From contig JADFXM010000010.1 in NCBI GenBank assembly GCA_015233565.1, positions 1-64,000 on the forward strand: a stretch of 64,000 nucleotides of DNA, written 5' to 3'. The first letter of the stretch is position 1. Every line of letters starts with the position of its first letter. The DNA comes from Candidatus Rifleibacteriota bacterium (GTDB taxonomy: Bacteria > Muiribacteriota > Ozemobacteria > Ozemobacterales > Ozemobacteraceae). Position numbers and translations under genes: made by a program. The notes beneath the pieces were generated by a model. That model had not been told where the DNA came from. It searched no databases and was given only the letters and a program-made list of their open reading frames with translations. Below, one piece after another: positions 53,421 to 61,535 of the stretch.

Positions 53421-54979
53421 CGCTCGTTTCCTTTAAGTTTTCCTTCGATACTGCGGGCGAAGAGTGATAAAGGAAAGCTCATTGCAAAATATAGAAAGCC
53501 GGTGATCAGCCCCAATTCAAAGAATCGTAGAGTCGATGCTGCCAGGATATTATAAGTTTTGGTTAATTCTACCATGGCTATTACCGAAACAAGGGAGGAA
53601 TCCTTGAATAATGCTATGAAATCATTGGTGATGCCGGGGAGGGCAATCCGGAAGGCCTGTGGCAGGATGATCCTACGCAAGGCTAAGCCTTCACTCATAC
53701 CTAAAGACATTGCTGCTTCCATCTGCCCCTTAGGGATAGCATTAATTCCGGCCCTGTATAACTCTGCTTCGTAAGCGGCATAATTCATTCCTAGCCCAAG
53801 AAAGGCTGCCATCAAAGGACTCAAAGAAATACCAACGTTCGGTAAACCGTAATACAGGACATACAACTGGATCAACAGAGGAGTTCCACGATAGATTTCG
53901 ATATAAGCCATTGCGGCAAATTTTAGCCATGAGCGTGAATAAACTTTTAGTAAAGCCAGGACAAGTCCAAGGGCTATTGCCAGAGCCATGGAAATTACCG
54001 AAATCATCAGGGTGACCATTGCCCCTTTCAAGAGGTCAGGGAAAAATGGGAAAATAGAGGCAGCGCTACTTCCTGCCAGATCGGCGGCTTCGCTGGCTCT
54101 GGGTGTGTTTGAAATCAGTTCATTCTGAAACTCGTTCCAAAGGCCCCACTTCTCGTATATTCTTCTCAACTCACCTGAACTGATCATTTTTTCCAGGATG
54201 CTATCAATGGCATCTTTTATTTCAGTGTCTTGCTGGCGCAGAGCCATTCCGTAAAAGCCTTTTCCCAAAGGTGTTCCCACCAGCTTAAGTTTCGGATTAG
54301 GGCGTCCATAAAAATGGGCTACCGGAAAATCGAAAAGAACGGCATCCAGACGTCCGAGAACAAGATCTTCAAAAGGCTCCGCCTGACCGGAATAGGTTCG
54401 TACAACAATGGAACCCTCTTTTGTTAGTAGTTCATGGGCAATGGTTCCGGAAAGCGTTCCGACAATCTTTTTGCAAAGATCTGGAAATTCACGAATCTTT
54501 TCTTCTTCCTTGCGAACCACGATCTGCTCGAAATAAACGTAATATGGGCGAGTGAAAAGTATTTTGGAAGCTCGGGATGGAGTGATTTCCAGGCCATTTA
54601 CGAGGATGTCAAAATCGCCCCGAAGAAGTGCTGGAATCAAACTTTCCCATGCATTCTGGCATTGTCGGGCTTTTACTCCTAATCCGCGTGCGATGGCGTC
54701 CATCAGATCAACTTCAAAACCGACCAGTCGCATTGGATTCTTGGGGTCAGGAAACACGTAAGGCCCACCGCCTTCCGCATCAGCTCCCCATTTTAACTCA
54801 CCACAATTTTTGATTTTTTCGAGTGAAGAAGCTTTCCCCGGGCAGGAGACTAGAAGAAGTAAAAGAAAAAACAACCATCCGATTGGCACAAAAAAGAATT
54901 TTCTTGGACTTCCCCGCCAAAGGGTAATACGAGGTATTGTACCACTTCTCTTTTTACTGCAGGGCATTTGAGGGCACAC
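53417..54979 (-). CDS. Fused substrate-binding protein and permease of a polar amino-acid ABC importer
   Basis: Up to 520 residues; a start at the internal methionine (residue 5) is equally possible. A signal/anchor segment (~29-48) leads into a periplasmic binding domain (about 50-275) with VGFEVDLMDAIARGLG and DILVNGLEITPSRASKILFTRPYY. A linker and five-helix permease (about 305-515) follow, with the HisMQ-type EAA loop ELYRAGINAIPKGQMEAAMSLGM and IEIYRGTPLLIQLYVLYYGLP. Binding-protein/permease fusions are known in this importer family and place the receptor directly on the membrane. With the ATPase downstream (four-base overlap) the transporter is complete, working as a homodimer. Confidence 0.93.
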   Translation of the reverse strand: MCPQMPCSKKRSGTIPRITLWRGSPRKFFFVPIGWLFFLLLLLVSCPGKASSLEKIKNCGELKWGADAEGGGPYVFPDPKNPMRLVGFEVDLMDAIARGLGVKARQCQNAWESLIPALLRGDFDILVNGLEITPSRASKILFTRPYYVYFEQIVVRKEEEKIREFPDLCKKIVGTLSGTIAHELLTKEGSIVVRTYSGQAEPFEDLVLGRLDAVLFDFPVAHFYGRPNPKLKLVGTPLGKGFYGMALRQQDTEIKDAIDSILEKMISSGELRRIYEKWGLWNEFQNELISNTPRASEAADLAGSSAASIFPFFPDLLKGAMVTLMISVISMALAIALGLVLALLKVYSRSWLKFAAMAYIEIYRGTPLLIQLYVLYYGLPNVGISLSPLMAAFLGLGMNYAAYEAELYRAGINAIPKGQMEAAMSLGMSEGLALRRIILPQAFRIALPGITNDFIALFKDSSLVSVIAMVELTKTYNILAASTLRFFELGLITGFLYFAMSFPLSLFARSIEGKLKGNER

Positions 54980-55070
54980 CTTTTTGGTTTTCTCAGGGCC
55001 TCAGGATGCTCTCGTCAAGAATTCTCCTTGCCCCGTTTAAAATAACATTTTTAAACAGGTATGTCAAAAA

Positions 55071-55193
55071 GGTTGTCGAAAAATCCCTAAAATTCACTTT
55101 TTGTGTACCTGCCCAAATTTTCGCCTCGCATTCTCGTATCAAAAGCGAGCCACTTTGTACCTAACAAAATATACCGAGATTATTCGACAGCTT
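55071..55193 (+). mobile_element. MITE family 5, third copy
   Basis: From GTTGTCGAAAAATCCCTAA to ATTATTCGACAGCTTC, about 123 bp, in the same orientation as 43885-44014. Shared blocks are TGTACCTNCCCAAATTTTCG, CCTCGC, AGCGAGCCA and AACAAAATATACCGAGATTA. It lies in a 367-base gap upstream of the small cysteine-rich gene. Confidence 0.75.
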
Positions 55194-55346
55194 CAAACGA
55201 GTCAGTCGAAAAACTCATTTTTATATTTGAGACTATTGAATTTTATTTAATTTCACAGTATAAATCATCAATTCCCAAAATATAGTTACAGGTTAAAATT
55301 AAGAAGAAGTTTTTCCAAAAAATTATTTCGTTGTGAGGTGAAATAT

Positions 55347-55547
55347 ATGTCAGATTGTACAAATTTTAAGAAAAACAAAAAAGCATGTAATTGCACTTAT
55401 GAGCCCTGTTCCAGGAAAGGGATTTGTTGTGAGTGCATCGAGTACCATCGAAGGAGCGGGGAGATGCCTGGTTGCTATTTTTCCCCGCAAGGCGAAAAAA
55501 CATATAATCGGAGTATTGAAAATTTCATCAAACTCCGTGGAAAATAG
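55347..55547 (+). CDS. Small cysteine-rich protein, DUF6485-like
   Basis: 66 residues from ATG 55347, with GTGAGGTGA upstream. Seven cysteines are arranged as [20 protein letters not shown], then a PGCYF segment and the tail [16 protein letters not shown]. This pattern is one I associate with the DUF6485 family of short prokaryotic proteins. The cysteines probably bind zinc or an Fe-S cluster. Function is unknown. It stands alone on the plus strand among minus-strand genes and is surrounded by mobile-element copies. Confidence 0.75.
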   Translation: MSDCTNFKKNKKACNCTYEPCSRKGICCECIEYHRRSGEMPGCYFSPQGEKTYNRSIENFIKLRGK

Positions 55548-55660
55548 CTCTACTGTTTCATTTAAGCTTCTCTTCAAGTCGCTCAAAGCTTGATGTAATA
55601 GTGATTTGCTTTCATCTGATGTTCCAACGAGGGAATGATCTCAAATCACCACTAGAAAAT

Positions 55661-55832
55661 AAAAAGAAAGCGGTTTTTCAAAAAGTGCGTAGCCGGTATT
55701 TCATTAGAGTAAAAATCTCTGTTGAAGACTGTTTCTAAGTTTAGTGCCATTTTTTAAAATATCGCCCATTTTTGCCCTTTGATTAGCCTCAACACTGCAC
55801 CAATTGAGAATACGCACATGGAACCTCCGTTT
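55661..55832 (-). repeat. Dispersed repeat, inverted copy of 34613-34783
   Basis: Read on the minus strand it runs from AACGGAGGTTCCATGTG to the AAAAACCGCTTTC end and follows the other copy closely with small indels. No terminal repeats or reading frame are conserved between the copies. Confidence 0.75.
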
Positions 55833-55900
55833 CATTATGATTTTCTTTGAATCGTGTTGGATTTTGCATCATGTGGAGTTTTAAAGAGGTTCAGCTGGAT

Positions 55901-56257
55901 CAGCGATACTTGAGTGGGTTGCTGTGATTGTTTCTATGAGCCATTTTGAGCATTGTTCAAATAAAAATAATTATTCCCAATTCAGAATTCCTGTTGTCGT
56001 AAGCTTCATTTTCTTCGATTGCTCAGCTTCAAAAGCCGATTCCGTAGAGATTAAAAAGTTTTCAACCCGAATTTTGTTTTGAGGCCAAATAATCCAAAAG
56101 TTAAGGAAGAAATCTCTTTCAAACTAGATCACGTTTTCAGGTTTTGGGAAAATGGTCTCAAGACTATATCTTCGGGAATTGGAATTCTGCCATTAGTTTC
56201 GGAAAAAAAATCAGTAATAGCGAAATTTTTTTGCGAGAAAACTCACCAGAATTGCAG
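55901..56257 (+). mobile_element. MITE family 3, interrupted by a family 2 element
   Basis: The left part (CAGCGATACTTGAG... to ATAATTATTCCC) and right part (AATCAGTAATAGCGAAA... to GAATTGCAG) together match the complete element at 42075-42213. The two parts are split by the 207-bp element at 55983-56189. The right end has mutated (GCAG instead of GCTG) and no outer target duplication is visible, so this is an old copy. Confidence 0.82.
55983..56189 (+). mobile_element. MITE family 2 (CAGAATTCC ends), nested in family 3
   Basis: This 207-bp element has ends CAGAATTCC and GGAATTCTG, nearly identical to 22234-22439. The flanks CAATT and CCATT are a diverged 5-bp target duplication within the interior of the family 3 element. 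Confidence 0.85.
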
Positions 56258-56280
56258 AATCGGGACTGTAAAGATAATCA

Positions 56281-56317
56281 AAAAAAAACTTACCAAAAAT
56301 ATTTGGTAAGTTTTTTT
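56281..56317. terminator. Bidirectional terminator
   Basis: AAAAACTTACCAAA pairs with TTTGGTAAGTTTTT around a short AAATA loop, flanked by A and T runs. It is placed to end transcripts of the minus-strand genes at 56483-60413, though 166 bases beyond the nearest stop. Confidence 0.8.
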
Positions 56318-56482
56318 ATGGTTATCGGAAATTTCTTGAAAATATATCCTGTAAGGGGCTAAAGGAGGAGCATCCTTAGTATTTTTTGAATTCCCTAATT
56401 GTTAGAAAAATTTGATTCTTTAGTCTCACAAACCAGGGGAAATCTTAAAGGCACTTCCCCGGGAGATTTGAGATATTATGAT

Positions 56483-57670
56483 CTACTGATTCATGTTAAT
56501 TTCTGAAAATTGTTTCAATTTTCTTTCGGCGTATCTGTCCTGTTTCTGATTTAATTGGAATTCTAGCAAAGACTTTAAATCTGCTGCCGATGGAGCCAAA
56601 ATTTTCTTTTCAGCGGGATTAGCTTTTCTGAGTGTGTCAAGCAAGTCATCGACTAATACATACGAGTTGGCTTCAAGATCCTTGTTGATCAGTTCTCTTA
56701 AGGATGCACGTGATTCATCAATTTTTTTGAGGAGCCAATCATTTTTTAGAGATTCTTCGTTGGCCATTTTTCCGAATTTTTTGATTTTGACAATTTCAAA
56801 TTCCGCGGGGATTTTATGAACTTTTGTTCTTGTCATTTCGCAGATGACCATAGATCCAATGAAGCCTCCAACTGCAGTTCCGACTCCGGGAACAAGGAAA
56901 GTTCCCAGTGTTGCACCAAGGGTTTCTCCTACTGTGCCGGCTATGATCCCTGGGAGGTTTTTGACAAATTGAAGAAAGAAAAAAGCTGTTAAATTTCCAC
57001 TCTGCTTGAGAAGGAAGAAGAATTTTTCTGATGCGGTATTACCCGTCGCGTCTATGCGGGTTTTTACTTCTTTCCGAAGGTTCTCAAGATTTTCGCTTGA
57101 AAAATCGGTGAGAGTTTTTCCCATGGCTGCTGCGAGTGGTCTGACATCGATGTCATTGAGAAATTTTAGCAGGGTTTTGGCGGCTGGGGAATAGGCTTCA
57201 TTTAATCCGGGAGTGGCCGCGGAAAATCGGAAAACTATCTCGTCAATAAAAACAATCAGATCACCGGTAACATGGGATTTTGCACCCGCTGACTCATTTG
57301 TAAGGTCACCGATTGAAAGGTCATAAGCGATGTAACCATCTCCCGAGAGAAGTGAATTGTGGGATGCAAATAATTTCTTGATTGAGTCGGAGATTTTGAC
57401 TTCCCCTTGAAAATCGATGTATAGCTTATGATACCGGGAATCATAAAAGGTACTGGAAATTGTTATATTGCCATTACCGCTTTTATTGTAGCTTTCAGTA
57501 AAAAGTTTAATTTTTGCGGTTAATTGGTTGGCAATGGCTTCCTGTAGTTTATTCAACTCTGGAGTAAACACAGGGTCTCCAGGTAGGGGAACTGCTTTCA
57601 GAGCCCCTGGGATGACCATCAAAGAAAATAAAAGAACATAAAGTATCGAAAGTTTTCTTAGTTTATGCAT
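56483..57670 (-). CDS. Exported protein of unknown function
   Basis: This 395-residue protein has a signal peptide (1-25, ending in ALKAV). The first ~200 residues alternate helices and strands. A Gly-rich hydrophobic segment near 237-275 (LPGIIAGTVGETLGATLG...GVGTAVGGFIGSMVICEM) resembles a glycine-zipper membrane hairpin. The C-terminal third is charged and helical, possibly coiled coil. I recognise no family. It is translated from its own ribosome site (AGGAAAA) 55 bases after the small membrane-protein gene. Confidence 0.68.
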   Translation of the reverse strand: MHKLRKLSILYVLLFSLMVIPGALKAVPLPGDPVFTPELNKLQEAIANQLTAKIKLFTESYNKSGNGNITISSTFYDSRYHKLYIDFQGEVKISDSIKKLFASHNSLLSGDGYIAYDLSIGDLTNESAGAKSHVTGDLIVFIDEIVFRFSAATPGLNEAYSPAAKTLLKFLNDIDVRPLAAAMGKTLTDFSSENLENLRKEVKTRIDATGNTASEKFFFLLKQSGNLTAFFFLQFVKNLPGIIAGTVGETLGATLGTFLVPGVGTAVGGFIGSMVICEMTRTKVHKIPAEFEIVKIKKFGKMANEESLKNDWLLKKIDESRASLRELINKDLEANSYVLVDDLLDTLRKANPAEKKILAPSAADLKSLLEFQLNQKQDRYAERKLKQFSEINMNQ

Positions 57671-57725
57671 TTTTTTCCTCCAGAAAAGATCAGATAATAA
57701 GATTGTAACAAATTAATGGACTTTG

Positions 57726-57896
57726 TCAAACACGCAAGAGACGTCTGGCTTTGGGGTGCAGAAAGACCAGGAAAATTCCTCCGAAAATTAGACTGGCAAT
57801 ACGTCCTTTCCAGCCTAAATCGGAAATTTTTTTCATCGAAGCAAATAGCATGGTTAGTAACATTCCAAGAGATGTGAAAACAAAAAACCAAATCAT
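57726..57896 (-). CDS. Small membrane protein
   Basis: 56 residues from ATG 57896, overlapping the preceding stop by four bases (ATGA), with GGAAGGA upstream. It has two hydrophobic segments (MIWFFVFTSLGMLLTMLFA and IASLIFGGIFLVFL) separated by a basic loop and ends in HPKARRLLRV. Translational coupling and a good ribosome site support it as a real gene. Function is unknown; it may anchor or assist the exported protein encoded just upstream. Confidence 0.62.
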   Translation of the reverse strand: MIWFFVFTSLGMLLTMLFASMKKISDLGWKGRIASLIFGGIFLVFLHPKARRLLRV

Positions 57897-58921
57897 TTTC
57901 CTTCCAACTCCTTGATCCAATTGATTATTAACTGCCACCCCGGGCTTTCGGATACCGCTTGTTTATAAAAAGTAACAGCTTCTGCTTTTTTTCCGGAAGA
58001 CTCACAAAGTAAGCCAGAATTAGCAAGAATGTAAGAATGAAAATAACTTTGAGTTCCGGTACGAGAAAATTTTTCGAGCTTTTTAATTCCTGCCTGGGGA
58101 TTGATGAAAGAATGGAGGGTTTCACGATTTGCTTTCAATATCTCAGTCAGAACTTCTTTGTTGAGGAAAGTTTCCTTCTTCTTTTCATCCACAAAAGAAA
58201 TGTTTTTCTCGCTGGAAGGAAGGACTTTTTCAATCTTTACACAAATATCCAAGGCATTTTTCAGATCTTTTTTGGATAGTGCATCCTGAAATTTGGAATA
58301 ATACTCGGCAATTTGCTCCTTGCCGAAGTTACCCTTGGGAGCCCAAAGAAAAATAGGTTTGGAGAGTCCGGCTTCGATTTCTGTGAATAGCAACTCTTCG
58401 ATATCAAGAGCGGCTATTTCGGGTTTGACCGAAATGGGGACTGAAAATCCGATAGCAAGAGGAGCTTTGAAGTTTTTCAATTCTCCTTGTAAAAGAACCC
58501 TGAACTCTGCTGAAAAAGTAGCGCACTTATCAGCATATTCCTGGAATTGTTCAATGTTGGGTTTGGCAGAAATCTCAAAATCTATCCATCCGCTTAATGG
58601 TGTAGAGACATCGAGAGAAAACACTGAAACCTGACTGCTATGGCTCTTAATCAACGGCACAGATGTTTTTGGCAAGTCAGTTGTTTTTCCACCAGGAAAA
58701 TGGACAATGATGGAAAGATCCCTGATGTCTGCAAATTTGGCCTTGGTTTCCAGTACAAGTTCCAATTTCCCTTTTCCGTCCCAGGATTGAATTCTGGGTT
58801 TGAATTCATACCAGTCAGGAACCCGGAAATCAGCAGCAGTGGCAAAAGCTGATATTGGCAAAAGAATAAAAAGAAAGATTAATAAAAGATTCAAGATTGA
58901 ATTATTCTTTTGGATCATCAT
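57893..58921 (-). CDS. Exported protein of unknown function with helical C-terminus
   Basis: This 342-residue protein has a signal peptide (about 1-29, ending in AFATA). A beta-rich N-terminal domain (~30-180: KLELVLETKAKFADIRDLSIIVHFPGG, GWIDFEISAKPN) could be an Ig-like or C2-like sandwich. A helical region from ~200 has two TPR-like turns at the end (YILANSGLLCESSGKKAEAVTFYKQAV). It overlaps the end of lysS by 20 bases and the next small gene by four, so it is co-transcribed with lysS. No family was recognised. Confidence 0.68.
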   Translation of the reverse strand: MMIQKNNSILNLLLIFLFILLPISAFATAADFRVPDWYEFKPRIQSWDGKGKLELVLETKAKFADIRDLSIIVHFPGGKTTDLPKTSVPLIKSHSSQVSVFSLDVSTPLSGWIDFEISAKPNIEQFQEYADKCATFSAEFRVLLQGELKNFKAPLAIGFSVPISVKPEIAALDIEELLFTEIEAGLSKPIFLWAPKGNFGKEQIAEYYSKFQDALSKKDLKNALDICVKIEKVLPSSEKNISFVDEKKKETFLNKEVLTEILKANRETLHSFINPQAGIKKLEKFSRTGTQSYFHSYILANSGLLCESSGKKAEAVTFYKQAVSESPGWQLIINWIKELEGK

Positions 58922-60413
58922 TCTTTTGGCTCCTTAAAGTTGGGAAGAGAATAACATCTCGAATTGAAGCGGAATTCGTGAGTACCATAACCAGTCGGTC
59001 AATTCCAATTCCCAGTCCGCCTGCAGGAGGCATTCCATAACGTAGGGCGTTGACATAATCTTCATCCATTTGGTGAGGTACGTCGTCTCCCCGCTCTTTT
59101 TGTTGCATTTGATCCTGGAATCTTGCTAACTGTTCTTCCGGATCGTTTAGTTCTGAAAAAGCGTTTCCCATTTCACGACCGGAAATGAATATTTCAAATC
59201 TGTCCACCAGAGTCGGATCGTCAGCCTTTCCCTTAGCCAAAGGGGAAATTTCCTTGGGGTAATCGGTGATAAAAGTTGGATTTTGAAGAGTTGGTTCAAC
59301 TTTTTCCTCAAAAATTTTGACGATTATTGCTGCGACAGTGTCATCACTTTCGACCTGGATATTTTGTTTTTTTGCAATTTCAGCAACTTTCTCTCTAGGC
59401 GAGTTGAAATTCAGGGATTCCTCACCACAAGCCTGGCGAACTGCATCGATCATGGTTGTTTTTTTCCAGGGAGGTGAAAAATCAAGAACTGTTTCCTGAT
59501 AAGGGATTTTCAGGTCTGGAAAAATTCCTTTTGCAATTGTACAAATAAGTGTTTCCGTAAGCTCAATCATGTCAGAAAGGTCGCCATATGCCTGGTACAC
59601 TTCCATCATTGTAAATTCAGGATTGTGCTTAAAGGAAATTCCTTCATTCCGAAAATTTCGATTGATTTCGTATACTCTCTCAAAACCCCCAACAAGCAAT
59701 CTCTTGAGATATAATTCAGGGGCTATTCTTAAATACAGATTCATATCCAGAGTGTTGTGGTGAGTAATAAATGGTCGCGCGGCAGCTCCTCCAGGGATTG
59801 GATGCATCATTGGAGTTTCGACTTCAAGAAAATTCCGGGAATTCATGAAATCCCGAATTCCTTGTACAATTTTACTTCTGAGAATAAATGTTTGGCGTAC
59901 CTCAGGGTTAGAAAGCAAATCGACATATCGCTGGCGATATCTGATTTCAACATCAGTCAAACCATGCCATTTTTCAGGCATTGGATTCACTGATTTTGAT
60001 AAAATCTGGAATTCTTTTACTCTCAGCGTGATTTCGCCGGTTTTAGTGCGGAATAGATTTCCGGTGGTTCCTATAATGTCGCCGGCGTAAAGCCTTTTTA
60101 CCAATGCGAAAATGGCCTCGTCCATTTGATCTTTTCTCAGATACAGCTGGATTTTACCAAACATATCCTCAAGATGAGCAAAAGCCGTTTTTCCCTGTTC
60201 TCTTTTAGCGATAATTCTTCCAGCTATTTTTACCGGGCCGAATTCAAAGTGTTCTTTTTCTGTAACTTTGTTCTCAGCATCTGAAAAATCATTTTTTGCT
60301 TGTCCGGTTGAATGTGTTTTTTCAAACCTTCTGCCAAAGGGCTCAATATTGTCCTTCCGAAGTTCATTAATAACTTCAAGCCTTTGCTTTTGTACAAGAT
60401 TTAACTGTTCCAT
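58902..60413 (-). CDS. lysS: Lysyl-tRNA synthetase, class II
   Basis: This 503-residue cytoplasmic enzyme charges tRNA-Lys. The N-terminal OB-fold anticodon-binding domain contains the VKIAGRIIAKREQGKTAF segment (about 57-74) and ends before YRQRYVDLLSNPEVR. Class II motif 1 is around RDFMNSRNFLEVETPMM, motif 2 is FRNEGISFKHNPEFTMME and motif 3 is GLGIGIDRLVMVL. The length is standard for bacterial LysS. ATG 60413 follows AAGGAAG. It starts a minus-strand run with two exported or membrane proteins and is separated from the upstream cold-shock gene by a terminator. Confidence 0.97.
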   Translation of the reverse strand: MEQLNLVQKQRLEVINELRKDNIEPFGRRFEKTHSTGQAKNDFSDAENKVTEKEHFEFGPVKIAGRIIAKREQGKTAFAHLEDMFGKIQLYLRKDQMDEAIFALVKRLYAGDIIGTTGNLFRTKTGEITLRVKEFQILSKSVNPMPEKWHGLTDVEIRYRQRYVDLLSNPEVRQTFILRSKIVQGIRDFMNSRNFLEVETPMMHPIPGGAAARPFITHHNTLDMNLYLRIAPELYLKRLLVGGFERVYEINRNFRNEGISFKHNPEFTMMEVYQAYGDLSDMIELTETLICTIAKGIFPDLKIPYQETVLDFSPPWKKTTMIDAVRQACGEESLNFNSPREKVAEIAKKQNIQVESDDTVAAIIVKIFEEKVEPTLQNPTFITDYPKEISPLAKGKADDPTLVDRFEIFISGREMGNAFSELNDPEEQLARFQDQMQQKERGDDVPHQMDEDYVNALRYGMPPAGGLGIGIDRLVMVLTNSASIRDVILFPTLRSQKNDDPKE

Positions 60414-60440
60414 TTTTTCTTCCTTAAACGGGGATAAATA

Positions 60441-60471
60441 TAAAAGGGCGTCCGGTTAAACCATGACGCCC
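60441..60471 (-). terminator. Rho-independent terminator of the cold-shock gene
   Basis: On the minus strand GGGCGTC (60471-60465) and GACGCCC (60452-60446) form a 7-bp stem followed by TTTTAT, 21 bases after the csp stop and upstream of lysS. Confidence 0.85.
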
Positions 60472-60491
60472 TGTTTGAAGTCAAAAAAAGA

Positions 60492-60692
60492 TCAAATTAC
60501 GCGGACATTTATTGCCTGGGGACCTTTGGGGCCCTGCTCGACATCGAATTCAACCATCTGACCTTCGTTTAGGGTTTTATAGCCATCACCGACAACCTGC
60601 TTGAAGTGAACGAAAATGTCTTTTCCACCATTTTTGTCCTCGATGAAACCGAAACCCTTTGCATTGTTAAACCATTTAACGCGGCTCTGCAT
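60492..60692 (-). CDS. Cold-shock-domain protein (CspA family)
   Basis: This 66-residue protein is a single OB-fold. RNP1 is KGFGFIE (12-18) and RNP2 is DIFVHF (25-30), the RNA-binding motifs. The C-terminal [15 protein letters not shown] segment (here [13 protein letters not shown]) is typical. It acts as an RNA chaperone that melts mRNA structure and single-stranded nucleic acid. The mRNA leader is about 80 bases and contains a small hairpin (CTTGAT/ATCAAG at 60756-60772), as often seen in temperature-controlled csp genes. It is monocistronic with its own promoter and terminator. Confidence 0.96.
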   Translation of the reverse strand: MQSRVKWFNNAKGFGFIEDKNGGKDIFVHFKQVVGDGYKTLNEGQMVEFDVEQGPKGPQAINVRVI

Positions 60693-60779
60693 AAAAATTA
60701 GTACATCCTTCCATTAAAACTATGATTCAGAAAAAAAAATCCGAATCCTTGTTTCTTGATATTGCATCAAGATTTTCAT

Positions 60780-60808
60780 ATGATAGCACAGATCGAGTAA
60801 AAATTCAA
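60780..60808 (-). promoter_or_regulatory. Sigma-70-type promoter of the cold-shock gene
   Basis: On the minus strand TTGAAT (60808-60803), 17 bases, TATCAT (60785-60780). It predicts a leader of roughly 80 bases before ATG 60692. Confidence 0.68.
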
Positions 60809-60848
60809 ATAGAAAATTAAGTGAATTAAATTTCTTTTTTTAATAATT

Positions 60849-61337
60849 TTATGCTTGGGCTTCAATTGAAGAATTGAAGCGGCTTAACAACCAATGAGTG
60901 TAAGCGATTCCAATTGCATCTGCTTGATTATCATCAACATTTTTTAAATTAAATTCCTGCTCAATTAGGCTGATTACATCCTGTTTGTTTGCTCTTCCCG
61001 AACCTGTAATTGCCAATTTGACTTGAGTCGGAGGGTAGAAAAAGACAGGGACCTTGGCTTGAACAGCACATAATCGGGCCACTCCTCGTAATTCCCCGAG
61101 AGAAATCGGAGTTTTGCGGGAAGTTTTTTGCGGAAGGAAAACATCCTCAATGGCCATCTCTGAAGTTTTAAAACGACTTAAAAAATCTTTTAACATATTA
61201 TACAAATTCGATAACCGTTGATTTGGATCTCTATTGGAAAGTTTTACAACATCACTGAAAAGCAATGCTTTGTCTTCCTTTCTTAAAACGCAAATTCCTG
61301 TTTTATCAGCTAAATCCAGGCCAATAATTACGTCCAT
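60849..61337 (-). CDS. ruvC: RuvC-type Holliday-junction resolvase
   Basis: This 162-residue protein has the RNase-H-like resolvase fold. Catalytic acids are placed at D8 (IIGLDLA), E64 (AIEDVF) and D140 with the downstream H148 (ADAIGIAYTH), and a GVARLCA helix and TGSGRANKQDV segment match RuvC. It cleaves recombination junctions together with RuvAB, which are not in the window. The second motif VFLPQKTSRKTP is longer and more basic than in E. coli RuvC, so a RuvC-like paralogue is a small possibility. It is a single gene between two minus-strand units. Confidence 0.85.
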   Translation of the reverse strand: MDVIIGLDLADKTGICVLRKEDKALLFSDVVKLSNRDPNQRLSNLYNMLKDFLSRFKTSEMAIEDVFLPQKTSRKTPISLGELRGVARLCAVQAKVPVFFYPPTQVKLAITGSGRANKQDVISLIEQEFNLKNVDDNQADAIGIAYTHWLLSRFNSSIEAQA

Positions 61338-61491
61338 TGGCTTCTCAAAATGGTCTTTTTTAATCTTGTTTTCAAGGTTTTCTGTCAGGGTCTGGGAAAA
61401 ATATCACAGACAAGCCTCCCAAGAGACCTGAGAAAAAAGCTACAACCCAAGTTGATTGAAAACCAAGATGATTGGTGATTAAAAGAATCGG

Positions 61492-61519
61492 AAAAAGCAG
61501 GCCCATGAAAAGGGCCCGC
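61492..61519 (-). terminator. Rho-independent terminator of the large unknown gene
   Basis: On the minus strand GCGGGCCC (61519-61512) and GGGCCTGC (61504-61497) pair over eight bases with one G-U, followed by TTTTT, 17 bases after the stop at 61536. Confidence 0.82.
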
Positions 61520-61535
61520 TTTTTTTCATGAAGTT

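Noticed and set aside
60849..61337. YqgF-type resolvase instead of RuvC
   Set aside because: The order GLDLA, IEDVF and ADAIGIAYTH fits RuvC better, although a RuvC-like paralogue cannot be excluded.
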